NCBI GenBank assembly: GCA_963804055.1
Contig: CAWDOU010000011.1
Location: forward strand, 307,152-371,151
Direction of reading: 5' to 3'
Source: Bog-473 sp963804055
Lineage (GTDB): Bacteria; Actinomycetota; Acidimicrobiia; Acidimicrobiales; RAAP-2
DNA: 64,000 nucleotides
Part shown: in pieces, positions 54,107-62,550 of the stretch
How the letters are laid out: the number at the start of each line of letters is the position of its first letter
Position numbering within the stretch: the first letter of the stretch is position 1
Made by a program: the position numbers and the translations under genes
Notes under the pieces: model-generated
What the model saw: only the letters and a program-made list of their open reading frames with translations
What the model was told of the DNA's origin: nothing
Database searches by the model: none

Positions 54107-54979
54107 TCAGGGCGCGGCGCGGCCCAGGCCCTCGATCGCCTCACCCAGGCTGCGTGCGTCACGACCACTCCACGCCGCACCGAGACGGGCTGCATGCTCC
54201 TCACCGGTGATGCCGGCCCCCCCGACGAGCACCGGCAAGCCCGGACTGACGTCGTGCACCGCCCGCACGATCGCCCGGACCGAGCGGTCACGGTTCCCCG
54301 CTGTGACCCCGACGGCCACCGCCCGGGCCCCCGGAGTCTTGGAGACGGCGCTCCCGAAGGCGTCCGCCGGAACGTCGGCGCCGAGGTCGACGACCTCGAA
54401 GCCGCGGCCGCGCAGGACGTTGGCCGCCATTGCAGTGGGCAAGCCGTGCAACTCGCGCGACGGGGCGCCCAGGATCACGCTCCCGCGCTTGGGCCCCCGC
54501 GTGGTGAAACGCCCTCCGAGCCGGGCCACGATGCGCGACGCCACTCCCGAAGCCCGATGCTCGTCGTCCACCGTGTAGTCACCGGCCTCCCAACCCGCGC
54601 CAACGGATCGCATCGCTCGACCCAGCCCGTCCAGCAGGACATCGTCGGGTTCGGTCCCCGAACCGAGGCGGCCTTCCACGATCGACCACGCACCCGGCTC
54701 GTCCCCGGCCACCAGGCGGTCCTCGAGACGCCGCGCCGCCGCCGCCTGTGACGCGGTGCGCGTCGTCGTACGCGTGCGCCCCGCCACCGCCGTGCCCACA
54801 CCGGCCGCCCGCAGGTCGGCGGGGTCGACCCACCACTGCGCGCCGATCCGGGTCGCCGGCAGACGGCCCGTCCGCACGTACCGGTACGCCGTCATGTAGT
54901 GCACGCCGAGGCGGTCGGCCGCCTCTTGCAATCCGAGGAGGCCGAACGCGGGTTCAGAGACAGCCGGGGCATTCGCCAT
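54107..54979 (-). CDS. MerR-type regulator with B12-binding photoreceptor domain (CarH/LitR-like)
   Basis: 290 aa. Residues 12-60 form a MerR/excisionase-type winged HTH (LLGLQEAADRLGVHYMTAYRYVRTGRL). From about 85 a helical bundle and Rossmann B12-binding domain follow: W130-x9-E140-H141 (WEAGDYTVDDEH) is the motif that marks adenosylcobalamin photoreceptors, and GAPSRELHGLP (H178) is the lower-ligand loop. CarH-type proteins bind DNA in the dark as AdoCbl tetramers and let go in light. Convergent with the CFA operon, its likely target. It carries an operator-like TTTA-N4-TAAA at its own start. Confidence 0.92.
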   Translation of the reverse strand: MANAPAVSEPAFGLLGLQEAADRLGVHYMTAYRYVRTGRLPATRIGAQWWVDPADLRAAGVGTAVAGRTRTTTRTASQAAAARRLEDRLVAGDEPGAWSIVEGRLGSGTEPDDVLLDGLGRAMRSVGAGWEAGDYTVDDEHRASGVASRIVARLGGRFTTRGPKRGSVILGAPSRELHGLPTAMAANVLRGRGFEVVDLGADVPADAFGSAVSKTPGARAVAVGVTAGNRDRSVRAIVRAVHDVSPGLPVLVGGAGITGEEHAARLGAAWSGRDARSLGEAIEGLGRAAP

Positions 54980-54990
54980 TTAGGGGTAAA
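54979..54990. promoter_or_regulatory. Operator-like TTTAGGGGTAAA at the B12-MerR start codon
   Basis: TTTA and TAAA arms around GGGG overlap the first base of the start codon on the minus strand. It has the same outline as TTTAGTGCTAAA inside the palindrome at 50687-50702. TACGAT just upstream could be a -10 box, implying a near-leaderless, self-controlled message. Confidence 0.45.
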
Positions 54991-55014
54991 TCGTAGCGTG
55001 TGCCCGGCGGGCGG

Positions 55015-56992
55015 CTATTCCTTCTCCGCCGCACCCTCCGCCATGTGGTCCTTGATGGCGTTCACCACGGTGGGGTCGAGCAGAGTGGTGACATCGCCCA
55101 GCTGCCGGTCATCGGCGACGTCACGGAGGAGCCTGCGCATGATTTTGCCCGAGCGGGTCTTGGGCAGCTCGGGCGTCAACAGGATCTGGCGCGGCTTGGC
55201 GATGGGCCCGATCTCGCGCGCCACGTGGTCCCTGAGCTCGGCGACGAGCTTCTCCCCCGCTTCGCCGTCCACGTCGCTCGCCCCTTTGACGGTGACGAAG
55301 GCCACGATGGCCTGGCCGGTGGTGTCGTCGCTGGCCCCCACTACGGCGGCCTCGGCGACCGCCGGGTGGCCGACCAGGGCGTGCTCCACCTCGGTGGTCG
55401 AGATGCGGTGCCCCGAGATGTTCATGACGTCGTCGACGCGGCCGAGCAGCCAGAGGTCGCCGTCCCCGTCGCGCTTGGCCCCGTCGCCGGCGAAGTAGCG
55501 GCCTGGGAAACGCTTCCAGTACGTCTCGACGAACCGCTCGTCGTCCCCGTAGATGCCCCGTGTCATGCCGGGCCAGGGCTCGGTGATCACGAGGTAGCCG
55601 CCTTCACCCTTGCCCACCGAGTTGCCCTCGTTGTCGATGACGTCGGCGCTGATGCCCGGGAACGGCGTCATGGCCGCGCCCGGCTTAGTCGCCGTGATAC
55701 CCGGGAGCGGTGTGATCAGGATGCCGCCGGTCTCGGTCTGCCACCACGTGTCGACGATCGGGCAGCGGTCCCTGACCGATGTGGGTGCGGTACCAGATCC
55801 AGGCCTCGGGGTTGATGGGCTCGCCCACCGACCCGAGCAGGCGCAGGCTCGAGAGGTCGTGGGACGCCGGGAGCTCCTCCCCCCACTTCATGAAGGTCCG
55901 GATGGTGGTCGGCGCCGTGTAGAGGATGTTGACCTTGTACTTCTCGACGAGCTGCCACCACCGGTCACGTCCCGGCGTGTCCGGTGTGCCCTCGTACATG
56001 ACCGAGGTCGTGGCGTTGGCCAAGGGCCCGTAGACGATGTAGCTGTGCCCCGTGACCCAGCCGATGTCAGCCGCCGTCCAGAAGACGTCCTTTTCGGGCT
56101 TGATGTCGAAGATGAGGCGATGGGTGGCCGAGACGTGGGTGAGGTAGCCGCCGCTCGTGTGGAGGATGCCCTTCGGCTTGGCCGTCGTCCCACTGGTGTA
56201 CATGATGTAGAGCGGGTGCTCGGCGTCGAAGGCCTCGGCCTCGTGCGTCTCGGGTTGGCGCGGCACCAGGTCGTGCCACCAGACGTCCCTCGTGTCGTCC
56301 CAGCCCACGTCCTGCTGGGTCCGCTGCACGACGAGGACCCTCTCGACGTCGGGACAGCCCTCGACCGCCTCGTCGACCGCCGGCTTCAGCGCGGCCGGCG
56401 CGCCCCGTCGATAACCGCCGTCGGCGGTGATGACGAAGTGCGCGTCGCAGTCGAGGATCCGGCCCTTGAGCGCGTCGGCAGAGAAGCCGCCGAAGACCAC
56501 GGTGTGGGGCGCGCCCAGCCTGGCGCAGGCCAGCATGGCGACGACGGTCTCGGGGATCATCGGCATGTAGATGGCCACCTTGTCCCCTGCCCGCACGCCG
56601 AGCTCGGTGAGGCCGTTGGCCGCCTGGCTGACCATGACCAGGAGGTCGTCGTAGGTGATGGTCCGGGTGTCCCCGGGCTCGCCCTCCCAATGGAAGGCGA
56701 CCCGGGGTCCCAGGCCGGCGGCAACGTGGCGGTCGACGCAATTGACCGCCACGTTGAGTTTGCCGCCGACGAACCATTTGGCGAAGGGCAGGTTCCACTC
56801 GAGGATGTCCGTCCAGGGGGTGTCCCAGGTCAGACGCTTCGCCTGCTCGGCCCAGAAGGCGAGCGGGTCGGATTCGGCCTCGGCGTAGATCCCGGGCTGC
56901 GCGTTGGCCTCCTTGGCGAGCTCCTCGGGCGGGGGGAAGGTCCTCGTCTCGTGGAGCAGGGCCGACAGCCCTTCCTCTCGGGTCTCGCTCAC
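55015..56992 (-). pseudogene. acs: Acetyl-CoA synthetase, single frameshift
   Basis: Start GTG 56992 with GAGAGGAGG upstream. The N-terminal part (to about 55.77 kb) has ACS family sequence: WDTPWTDILEWNLPFAKWFVGGKLN, YTSGTTAKPKGILHTSGGYL, VTGHSYIVYGPLA, LGSVGEPINPEAWIWY. Near 55767-55772 one extra base shifts the frame. The C-terminal part (MTPFPGISADVIDNEGN, YFAGDGAKRDGDGDLWLLGRVDDVMNISGHR and PKTRSGKIMRR, with the acetylatable Lys) follows one frame away to 55015. Repair gives about 658 aa, full length. It makes acetyl-CoA from acetate and ATP. Error or recent loss; the rest is intact. Confidence 0.88.
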
Positions 56993-57057
56993 CACTGCCT
57001 CCTCTCGGGGCCTTCCGACTCGGACGCCCTGCCTCTGATCATTACCTACCCCGCGGA

Positions 57058-57735
57058 CTACAGGCTCAACGGTGCGCCGGTGGGGAGGACCTTGCGGGAG
57101 GCCATGCCGTTGATGACACCTGCCGCGGAGGCGTACCAGGCACACGCAGCCGTCACGATGCCGGCGATGCCACCCGCCTTGACCATGTTGGTGCTGTTGG
57201 AGAAGTGCCCGATGGCCAGCAGGATGAACGTGACCTCAAGGGTCAAGAAGACGGCGAACACCGCCCGGTTGACGAACAGGCTCCACAAGAGCATGTAGGT
57301 GTTGAAGATCACGAAGGCCACCGAGATCCACCCCAGGTCGTTGCTCAGCTGGAGCGCCGTCGGCTTGAACTCGGGAACGACCCAGAAGAAGTAGACGGCC
57401 ACGCCGATCCAGAAGGCGCCATAGGTCGAGAACGCAGTTGCGCCGAACACGTTGCGGTTGCGGAACTCCCACATGCCGGCCAGGAGCTGGGCAAGCCCGC
57501 CGTAGGCCAACGCGAAGCCAAGGAAGGCGACGGTTCCCTTGGTCCATCCGACATTGAAGGCCGAAAGCAGGAAGGTCGTGAGGGCGAAGGCGGCCAGCCC
57601 CAGTGGCGCCGGATCGGCGATAGGCGGCGTCTCCTTGATGGCGATCTCCTGCAGCGCCATCACCCCCTGCTGGCTGCCGTTGTGCACTCCGGGTTGCGCA
57701 GGTCCTCCCTGCGCCGTGTCGTCCTTTATTGCCAT
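57058..57735 (-). CDS. Acetate transporter of the GPR1/FUN34/YaaH (SatP) family
   Basis: 225 aa with six transmembrane helices. The family mark is DPAPLGLAAFALTTF (NPAPLGL in others, about 42-56), then GMWEFRNRNVFGATAFSTYGAFWIG. SatP-type proteins carry acetate and succinate with protons, or act as anion channels. It lies directly upstream of acs on the same strand (65-base gap), so uptake and activation of acetate are linked. It is divergent from the LytS/LytTR pair across a 356-bp region. Confidence 0.93.
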   Translation of the reverse strand: MAIKDDTAQGGPAQPGVHNGSQQGVMALQEIAIKETPPIADPAPLGLAAFALTTFLLSAFNVGWTKGTVAFLGFALAYGGLAQLLAGMWEFRNRNVFGATAFSTYGAFWIGVAVYFFWVVPEFKPTALQLSNDLGWISVAFVIFNTYMLLWSLFVNRAVFAVFLTLEVTFILLAIGHFSNSTNMVKAGGIAGIVTAACAWYASAAGVINGMASRKVLPTGAPLSL

Positions 57736-58091
57736 GACGTCAGCACTCCTTGCTCAGGCGTGGTGAGCCGCGGCCCCCACGCGATCAGTGGTGGCACAAG
57801 CGGCGGAACACGCACACCTACCAGAGTGACGCCCCCGTATCGTGTGTCACCTTCTGCACGCCCCCCAACAAGATGGGACGGGATCATTGTGCGGAGACGC
57901 CTTCCGGCACCGCAATGGACGGGCGCTGAGTGGCAGAATCGTGCGACGAGCGGTTGTCTGCGTGCGACGAGCGGCGGACCCGGCGTCGGCCGCACCGGCG
58001 GGATCACGCCACCACCTTTTCGGCGGAATGGGTATGGCACACTTCTAGACACACAGAGCAGCCGGCGGAAGCACGCCGGTGAAGGGGGCCG
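57736..58091. other. 356-bp divergent intergenic region between the SatP-type and LytS-type genes
   Basis: No gene. It contains a 14-bp direct repeat (57940-57953 and 57961-57974). No clean -10/-35 pair is visible for either gene; TATGGC near 58031 is a poor -10 candidate for the rightward operon. No strong inverted repeat or T-rich terminator was seen. Confidence 0.6.
57940..57974. promoter_or_regulatory. Direct repeat CGTGCGACGAGCGG at 21-bp phase, candidate LytTR site
   Basis: Two exact 14-base copies start 21 bases apart, i.e. two helical turns. LytTR-domain regulators bind paired direct repeats with this phase. It lies 118 bases before the LytS-type gene and 205 bases from the SatP-type start, so either operon could be the target. 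The repeat sequence itself does not match the published LytTR consensus. Confidence 0.5.
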
Positions 58092-59270
58092 ATGAAAGAG
58101 GCGCTGTGGATCGCCTTGGTAGGCGTCGTGGTCGTGATCGTCGTCGTGATCCGCTTCGCCGTACGCTCCGGTCGACGCCTCGGCACGCCGACGCAACGGG
58201 CGGCGCTGTCCACCCTGCACACGGCAAACCTCGCCGCACCTGCCCTGCGGACCGGTCTCGACGAAGGCTCGGCGGCACGGGCGATCCCCCATCTGCGTCA
58301 GCTGATCGGCACGACCGGTGTCGCCATTGCCGACACCTTCGGGATCCTGGCGGCCGACGGGCTCGACGCCGAGCATTGCGGACTGGTGCAAACCACGCTG
58401 CAGACGGCCATCGCGAGCGGCAGGCCGCAGGTGCTCTCCCCGCACGACCTCGCCTGCACGGACGCTGGTACGTGCTCGCTCCAGGGCGGCGTCGTCGTGC
58501 CCATCACGACGGACAACGTCGTGGTCGGGGCGATCGTGGCGGTCGACTCCTCGGCGCCGGCCAGCCTCCTCCGGCTCAGTGGCGAGGTGGCAGAATTCGT
58601 CTCCACCCAGCTGCAGCTGGCCGAGCTCGATCGCTCACGCCGCCGCGCCGTGCAGTTCGAGCTGCGGTTCCTGCGCGCCCAGATCTCCCCCCACTTCATC
58701 TACAACGCGTTGACTGCCATCGAATCCTTCGTGCGGTCCGATCCGGACCGAGCCCGCGAGCTCCTGGTGCAGTTCGCCGACTTCATCCGCTACAGCTTCC
58801 GCAGCCATGGCCAGTTCGTCACGATGGCCGAGGAGATCCGTCTCGTCGACACCTATCTCGATCTGGAACGGGCCCGCTTCGGCGATCGGCTGGAGGTCAC
58901 CCTGCGCGTGGCACCCGAAGTGCTCAGCGTCATGCTCCCCCCCTTCGTGCTGCAGCCGCTGGTGGAGAACGCCGTCCACCACGGCTTGGAGCCGAGCGGC
59001 AAGCCGGGACACCTCGAGATCACGATCATGGACGCGGACACGGACGCCGAGGTCTCCGTCGAGGACGACGGCGTCGGCGCCGACCCGGGGCAGATCCGGC
59101 GCGCCCTGGCGGGAATCAGTGACGACGAGGGGGTCGGCCTCCACAACGTCGACGAACGCCTCCGCACGGTGTTCGGCGACGACTCCCGTCTCACCATTGA
59201 GACGGCGCCCGGCGCCGGGACACGGGTGACGGTGCGCATTCCCAAGTACCACGTCGGGGTGCTGGCGTGA
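58092..59270 (+). CDS. LytS/YpdA-type sensor histidine kinase
   Basis: 392 aa. One N-terminal membrane anchor (about 5-24), a GAF-like domain (about 55-175) with GTCSLQGGVVVPITTDNVVVGAI and two Cys (C96, C121-C128 region), then the His_kinase domain: phosphoacceptor H201 in RAQISPHFIYNALTAIESF, and the HATPase with LQPLVENAVHHGLEP and DDGVGA. Its partner LytTR gene overlaps its stop (GTGA at 59267). With acetate transport genes on both sides, sensing of acetate or a linked metabolite is inferred. Confidence 0.93.
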   Translation: MKEALWIALVGVVVVIVVVIRFAVRSGRRLGTPTQRAALSTLHTANLAAPALRTGLDEGSAARAIPHLRQLIGTTGVAIADTFGILAADGLDAEHCGLVQTTLQTAIASGRPQVLSPHDLACTDAGTCSLQGGVVVPITTDNVVVGAIVAVDSSAPASLLRLSGEVAEFVSTQLQLAELDRSRRRAVQFELRFLRAQISPHFIYNALTAIESFVRSDPDRARELLVQFADFIRYSFRSHGQFVTMAEEIRLVDTYLDLERARFGDRLEVTLRVAPEVLSVMLPPFVLQPLVENAVHHGLEPSGKPGHLEITIMDADTDAEVSVEDDGVGADPGQIRRALAGISDDEGVGLHNVDERLRTVFGDDSRLTIETAPGAGTRVTVRIPKYHVGVLA

Positions 59271-60010
59271 CGTCCGGGCTCAGCGTGCTGGCGGTCGACG
59301 ACGAGACACCCGCACTCGACGAGCTCGTGTACCTGCTCCAGCACTCGGCCATGGCCTCGCACGTGCGGGCGGTGAGCTCGGCCACCGACGCACTGCACCA
59401 CCTCCACAACGAGCGCTTCGACGTCGTCTTGCTCGACATCGCCATGCCGGGCATGGACGGACTCGAGCTGGCCCGCGTCATGGCGCAGTTCTCGCACCCT
59501 CCGGCCATCGTCTTCGTCACGGCCCACGAAGAGCATGCGCTGGCCGCTTTCGACGTGGGCGGCTCCGGCTACCTCCTCAAGCCGGTGACGCAGGAACGGC
59601 TCGGGACGGCGCTACGCCGGGTCGCCCTGCCGCGCCAGGAGGAACACGGCCAGGACCCGGCGCTCGACACCATTCCGGTGGAGCTCGGCACGCTGACGAG
59701 GATGGTGTCGCGTGACGAGGTGTCCTGGGTGGAGTCCTCAGGCGACTACGTGCGCCTCCACCTGCGGGACGGGGCGCAGCACCTGGTGCGGCTTCCCATG
59801 TCCGTGTTGGAAGAGCAGTGGCGCGACCACGGCTTCGCCCGCATCCACCGCAGCTACCTCGTGTCCCTGCGCGAGATCCGCGAGGTGCGGACGTCACAGG
59901 GGCACACCGTCGTGGGCGTCGGCACCTTCGACCTCCCGGTGAGCCGCCGGCATTCCAAGGAGCTCCGGGACCGGCTCGTGCGCCACGCTCGCCGGTCACC
60001 AGCCACGTGA
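59267..60010 (+). CDS. LytTR-family response regulator
   Basis: 247 aa. Receiver domain 1-125 with D11-D12, phosphoacceptor D57 (VVLLDIAMPGMDG), T in VFVTAHEEHA and K in SGYLLKPV. LytTR DNA-binding domain about 140-245: RDEVSWVESSGDYVRLHLRDG, FARIHRSYLVSLREIREV and LPVSRRHSKELRDRLV. Start GTG 59267 overlaps the kinase stop and its own stop overlaps the next start. It probably controls the SatP-type and/or ActP-type genes through direct repeats. Confidence 0.95.
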   Translation: MTSGLSVLAVDDETPALDELVYLLQHSAMASHVRAVSSATDALHHLHNERFDVVLLDIAMPGMDGLELARVMAQFSHPPAIVFVTAHEEHALAAFDVGGSGYLLKPVTQERLGTALRRVALPRQEEHGQDPALDTIPVELGTLTRMVSRDEVSWVESSGDYVRLHLRDGAQHLVRLPMSVLEEQWRDHGFARIHRSYLVSLREIREVRTSQGHTVVGVGTFDLPVSRRHSKELRDRLVRHARRSPAT

Positions 60011-60384
60011 CCCCGGAGCCGGCCCCCACCCGCCAGGTCGTGCGCAGCCAAGCGCGGCGAGCCGGCGGGCGAGCCGGCACGCCGGCCCGCGACGACCTCT
60101 ACGAGCCCGACGCCTACGGCAGGGAGCTGCTGACGTCGCTCATGCGGGCCCAGGGTGCCGCCTGCCTGACCGTGTTGCTCCCCGCCTTGGCCCTGCTGGC
60201 GCTCTATCCGCTCCTGACGGCCATCTTCCCCTGGCTCGCCACCGCACAGGTGCTCGGCCTGCCGCTGACGCTGCTCATTCTCGGAGGCGGGATCTACCCG
60301 CCCCTCGTCCTCCTCGGGTACTGGTACGTGCGGCGAGCCGAACGGCTGGAGCAGCAGTTCGTCGAACTGCTCGAGGAACAATGA
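60007..60384 (+). CDS. Small two-helix membrane protein (symporter-associated)
   Basis: 125 aa from GTG 60007 (GTGA overlap with the response regulator). A basic N-terminus, then two transmembrane segments (about 52-73 and 83-106), with LGYWYVRRAERLEQQFVELLEE at the end. It has the size and place of the DUF485-type small subunit that precedes cation:acetate symporters, although the sequence is divergent. Its stop overlaps the symporter start (ATGA), so the two are made together and probably interact. Confidence 0.75.
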   Translation: MTPEPAPTRQVVRSQARRAGGRAGTPARDDLYEPDAYGRELLTSLMRAQGAACLTVLLPALALLALYPLLTAIFPWLATAQVLGLPLTLLILGGGIYPPLVLLGYWYVRRAERLEQQFVELLEEQ

Positions 60385-62132
60385 CGGAGCCGGCCTCGGT
60401 CATCGCCATCATCGCGGTAACGGCCGTCACTGCGATCATCGGCGCGCGCGGCGTGCGGGTAGCACGCACGCCGGCCGACTTCCTCGTGGCCGCCCGCCAG
60501 GTACCGGCCCCGCTCAACGCATCAGCCATCTCCGGGGAGTACCTCTCCGCGGCGTCCTTCCTCGGAGTGGCCGGGCTGGCGATGCTGGAGGGTCTCGGCG
60601 CGCTCTGGTACGCCGTGGGCTACGCAGCGGGATACCTGGTCCTGCTGGCTGCCGTCGCCGCGCCCCTCCGCCGCTTCGGCGCCTACACCATTCCCGATTT
60701 CGCCGAGGGCCGTCTGGGCTCGCCGGCGCTGCGTCGCGCCGCGACGGCCACGGTGATCCTGATCTGCGGGTTCTACCTGCTCCCACAACTGAAGGGGGCC
60801 GGCGTCACCCTGCAGGTCGCCGTCGGCGGACCGGTGTGGATCGGCGTCATCGTCCTGGGCGCAATCGTCACGCTCGGGATCGCCAGCGGCGGCATGAAGG
60901 GGATCACCTTCGTGCAGGCCTTCCAGTACTGGCTCAAGATCGTCGCCATCGCCGTCCCGGCGCTCGTGCTCCTGGCCGTCGTGCAGCACCCGCCGGTGGC
61001 GACGGTGTCCGGCGCCGCTCCCCCGACGTTCGCGCACCGGACGGCGGTGGAGTTCCCCCAGTCGCAGGTGATCGCCGTCACGGCGGCCGTCGACGTCACG
61101 GCTTGGGGCACGGTCGACGGCGTACCGCGCCACGGGCAACTGGTGCTCACCGAGGGTCACCACGCGATCGCGTCCGGCGCCACGATCACCTTTCCCGCCG
61201 GGTCGCCGGCACCGCACGTCGAGGCGAACCCGATCATGACCGGATCGGCCTGGACCTCGCCCCTCTTGCAGCTGGGGGGCCGGCCCGACCACGCGCTCGC
61301 CGCCACCTACGGCGTCCTGCTGGCCACCGTGCTGGGGGCCATGGGGCTGCCGCACATCCTGGTGCGCTTCTACACGAACCGTGACGGCCAGGCGGCGCGG
61401 CGCACCACGGCGTTCGTGCTCCTTCTACTCGGATGCTTCTACATCTTCCCCGCCGTCTTCGCGGTGCTGGGCCGCATGGAGGCTCCCGGACTGTACACAT
61501 CGGGCCAGACCGATTCGGTCGTCCTCGTGCTGCCGCGCATCATGGCCGGCGGGGAGCTGGGCGTGGTGCTCGGGGCGCTCGTCGCCGCCGGGGCCTTCGC
61601 CGCCTTCCTCTCGACCTCGTCGGGCCTGTTGATCAGCATGTCGGGCGCGCTCTCCCACGACATCATGGGAGGCGGCGTGCGCGCCTTCCGCATTTCGGCC
61701 ATCGCCATCGGCGTCGTGATGACGGCGTTGGGTCTCGCCGTCCTCAACATCTCCATCAACGTGCTCGTCGGATGGGCCTTCGCCATCGCGGCCTCGACGT
61801 TCTGCCCGCTGCTCCTGCTCGGGATCTGGTGGCGGCGCTTCACATGGGTCGGCGCCATCGGGGGACTGCTCCTCGGTGGCGTGGCGTCGTCCGTCGCCGT
61901 CCTGTTGACCATCATGGGCGTGGGCGCCTCCGGGTGGCCGGCGGTCCTCCTGAGCGAGCCGGCGATCTGGACGGTGCCCCTCGCCTTCTTGACGATGATC
62001 GTCCTCTCGCTGGCCTCGGCGCGCGCCATCCCGGCCGACGTGACCCAGCAGCTGCTCGCCCTCCACCTGCCCGAGCGGGTCCGCCTCCCGTCGGCGGCGG
62101 ACCGCCACCTGGTCGCTCAGTCGGGGTCCTGA
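60381..62132 (+). CDS. Sodium:solute symporter, cation/acetate (ActP-like)
   Basis: 583 aa with about 13 transmembrane helices. SSS-family marks: PADFLVAARQVPAPLNASAISGEYLSAASFLGVAG (the DFxxAGR-x-V-like start), GYAAGYLVLLAAVAAPLRRFG, YTIPDFAEGRLGSPALRR, GGMKGITFVQAFQYWLK, and MGLPHILVRFYTNRDGQAARR. An extra-membrane loop of about 90 residues (about 205-300) is present, as in ActP. It would bring in acetate or a similar short acid with Na+. Its end overlaps a convergent cupin gene by 16 bases. Confidence 0.93.
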   Translation: MTEPASVIAIIAVTAVTAIIGARGVRVARTPADFLVAARQVPAPLNASAISGEYLSAASFLGVAGLAMLEGLGALWYAVGYAAGYLVLLAAVAAPLRRFGAYTIPDFAEGRLGSPALRRAATATVILICGFYLLPQLKGAGVTLQVAVGGPVWIGVIVLGAIVTLGIASGGMKGITFVQAFQYWLKIVAIAVPALVLLAVVQHPPVATVSGAAPPTFAHRTAVEFPQSQVIAVTAAVDVTAWGTVDGVPRHGQLVLTEGHHAIASGATITFPAGSPAPHVEANPIMTGSAWTSPLLQLGGRPDHALAATYGVLLATVLGAMGLPHILVRFYTNRDGQAARRTTAFVLLLLGCFYIFPAVFAVLGRMEAPGLYTSGQTDSVVLVLPRIMAGGELGVVLGALVAAGAFAAFLSTSSGLLISMSGALSHDIMGGGVRAFRISAIAIGVVMTALGLAVLNISINVLVGWAFAIAASTFCPLLLLGIWWRRFTWVGAIGGLLLGGVASSVAVLLTIMGVGASGWPAVLLSEPAIWTVPLAFLTMIVLSLASARAIPADVTQQLLALHLPERVRLPSAADRHLVAQSGS

Positions 62133-62536
62133 CGCAACTCGAAGCCCTCGAAGGAGAAGGCCGGCGTCACCGTCGCCCCGACCAGCGCGTAGTCCCCGAG
62201 CGGGCGGGCCGACTGCCAGACACCGGCGTCGACCACGACCTGGGGCGCCTGCCCCGCTGCCACGTCGCGCCCGAGCACCTGTACATCGCATCGCCCGTCG
62301 GGCCACTCACGTCGGAGCTCCAGGGGCTCGCCGTCGTAGAAGTGCCACAGCTCGGCGGCGTCCACCCGGTGGGGCGCCGAGACTTCGCCCCGGAGCAGGA
62401 GGTAGTAGATGGCGCTGCCGGCAGGACGTGTCCCGTCCTCAGCCTCGGCGACCCAGGTGCGGCGGTACCAGCCACCCTCCGGATGCGGCGAGAGGTCCAG
62501 CGCCCCAATGAGCGACTCCCCCGGGCGGGCGCTCAC
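62117..62536 (-). CDS. DUF985 (cupin_5) family protein
   Basis: 139 aa from GTG 62536; the longer frame runs antisense through the dehydrogenase gene. Signature: LDLSPHPEGGWYRRTWVAE, SAIYYLLLRGEVSAPHRVDAAELWHFYDGEPLEL and ALVGATVTPAFSFEGFEL, all typical of DUF985. A cupin barrel with conserved His (H in APHRVD, H in LWHFYDG) that may hold a metal. Function unknown. It starts 15 bases after the acyl-CoA dehydrogenase stop, so the two are probably cotranscribed. Confidence 0.9.
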   Translation of the reverse strand: MSARPGESLIGALDLSPHPEGGWYRRTWVAEAEDGTRPAGSAIYYLLLRGEVSAPHRVDAAELWHFYDGEPLELRREWPDGRCDVQVLGRDVAAGQAPQVVVDAGVWQSARPLGDYALVGATVTPAFSFEGFELRQDPD

Positions 62537-62550
62537 CAGCCTGCCCGCCG

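Noticed and set aside
58031..58050. TGGCAC near the LytS start as a sigma-54 promoter
   Set aside because: No TTGC at the right spacing, and sigma-54 is generally absent from actinobacteria.
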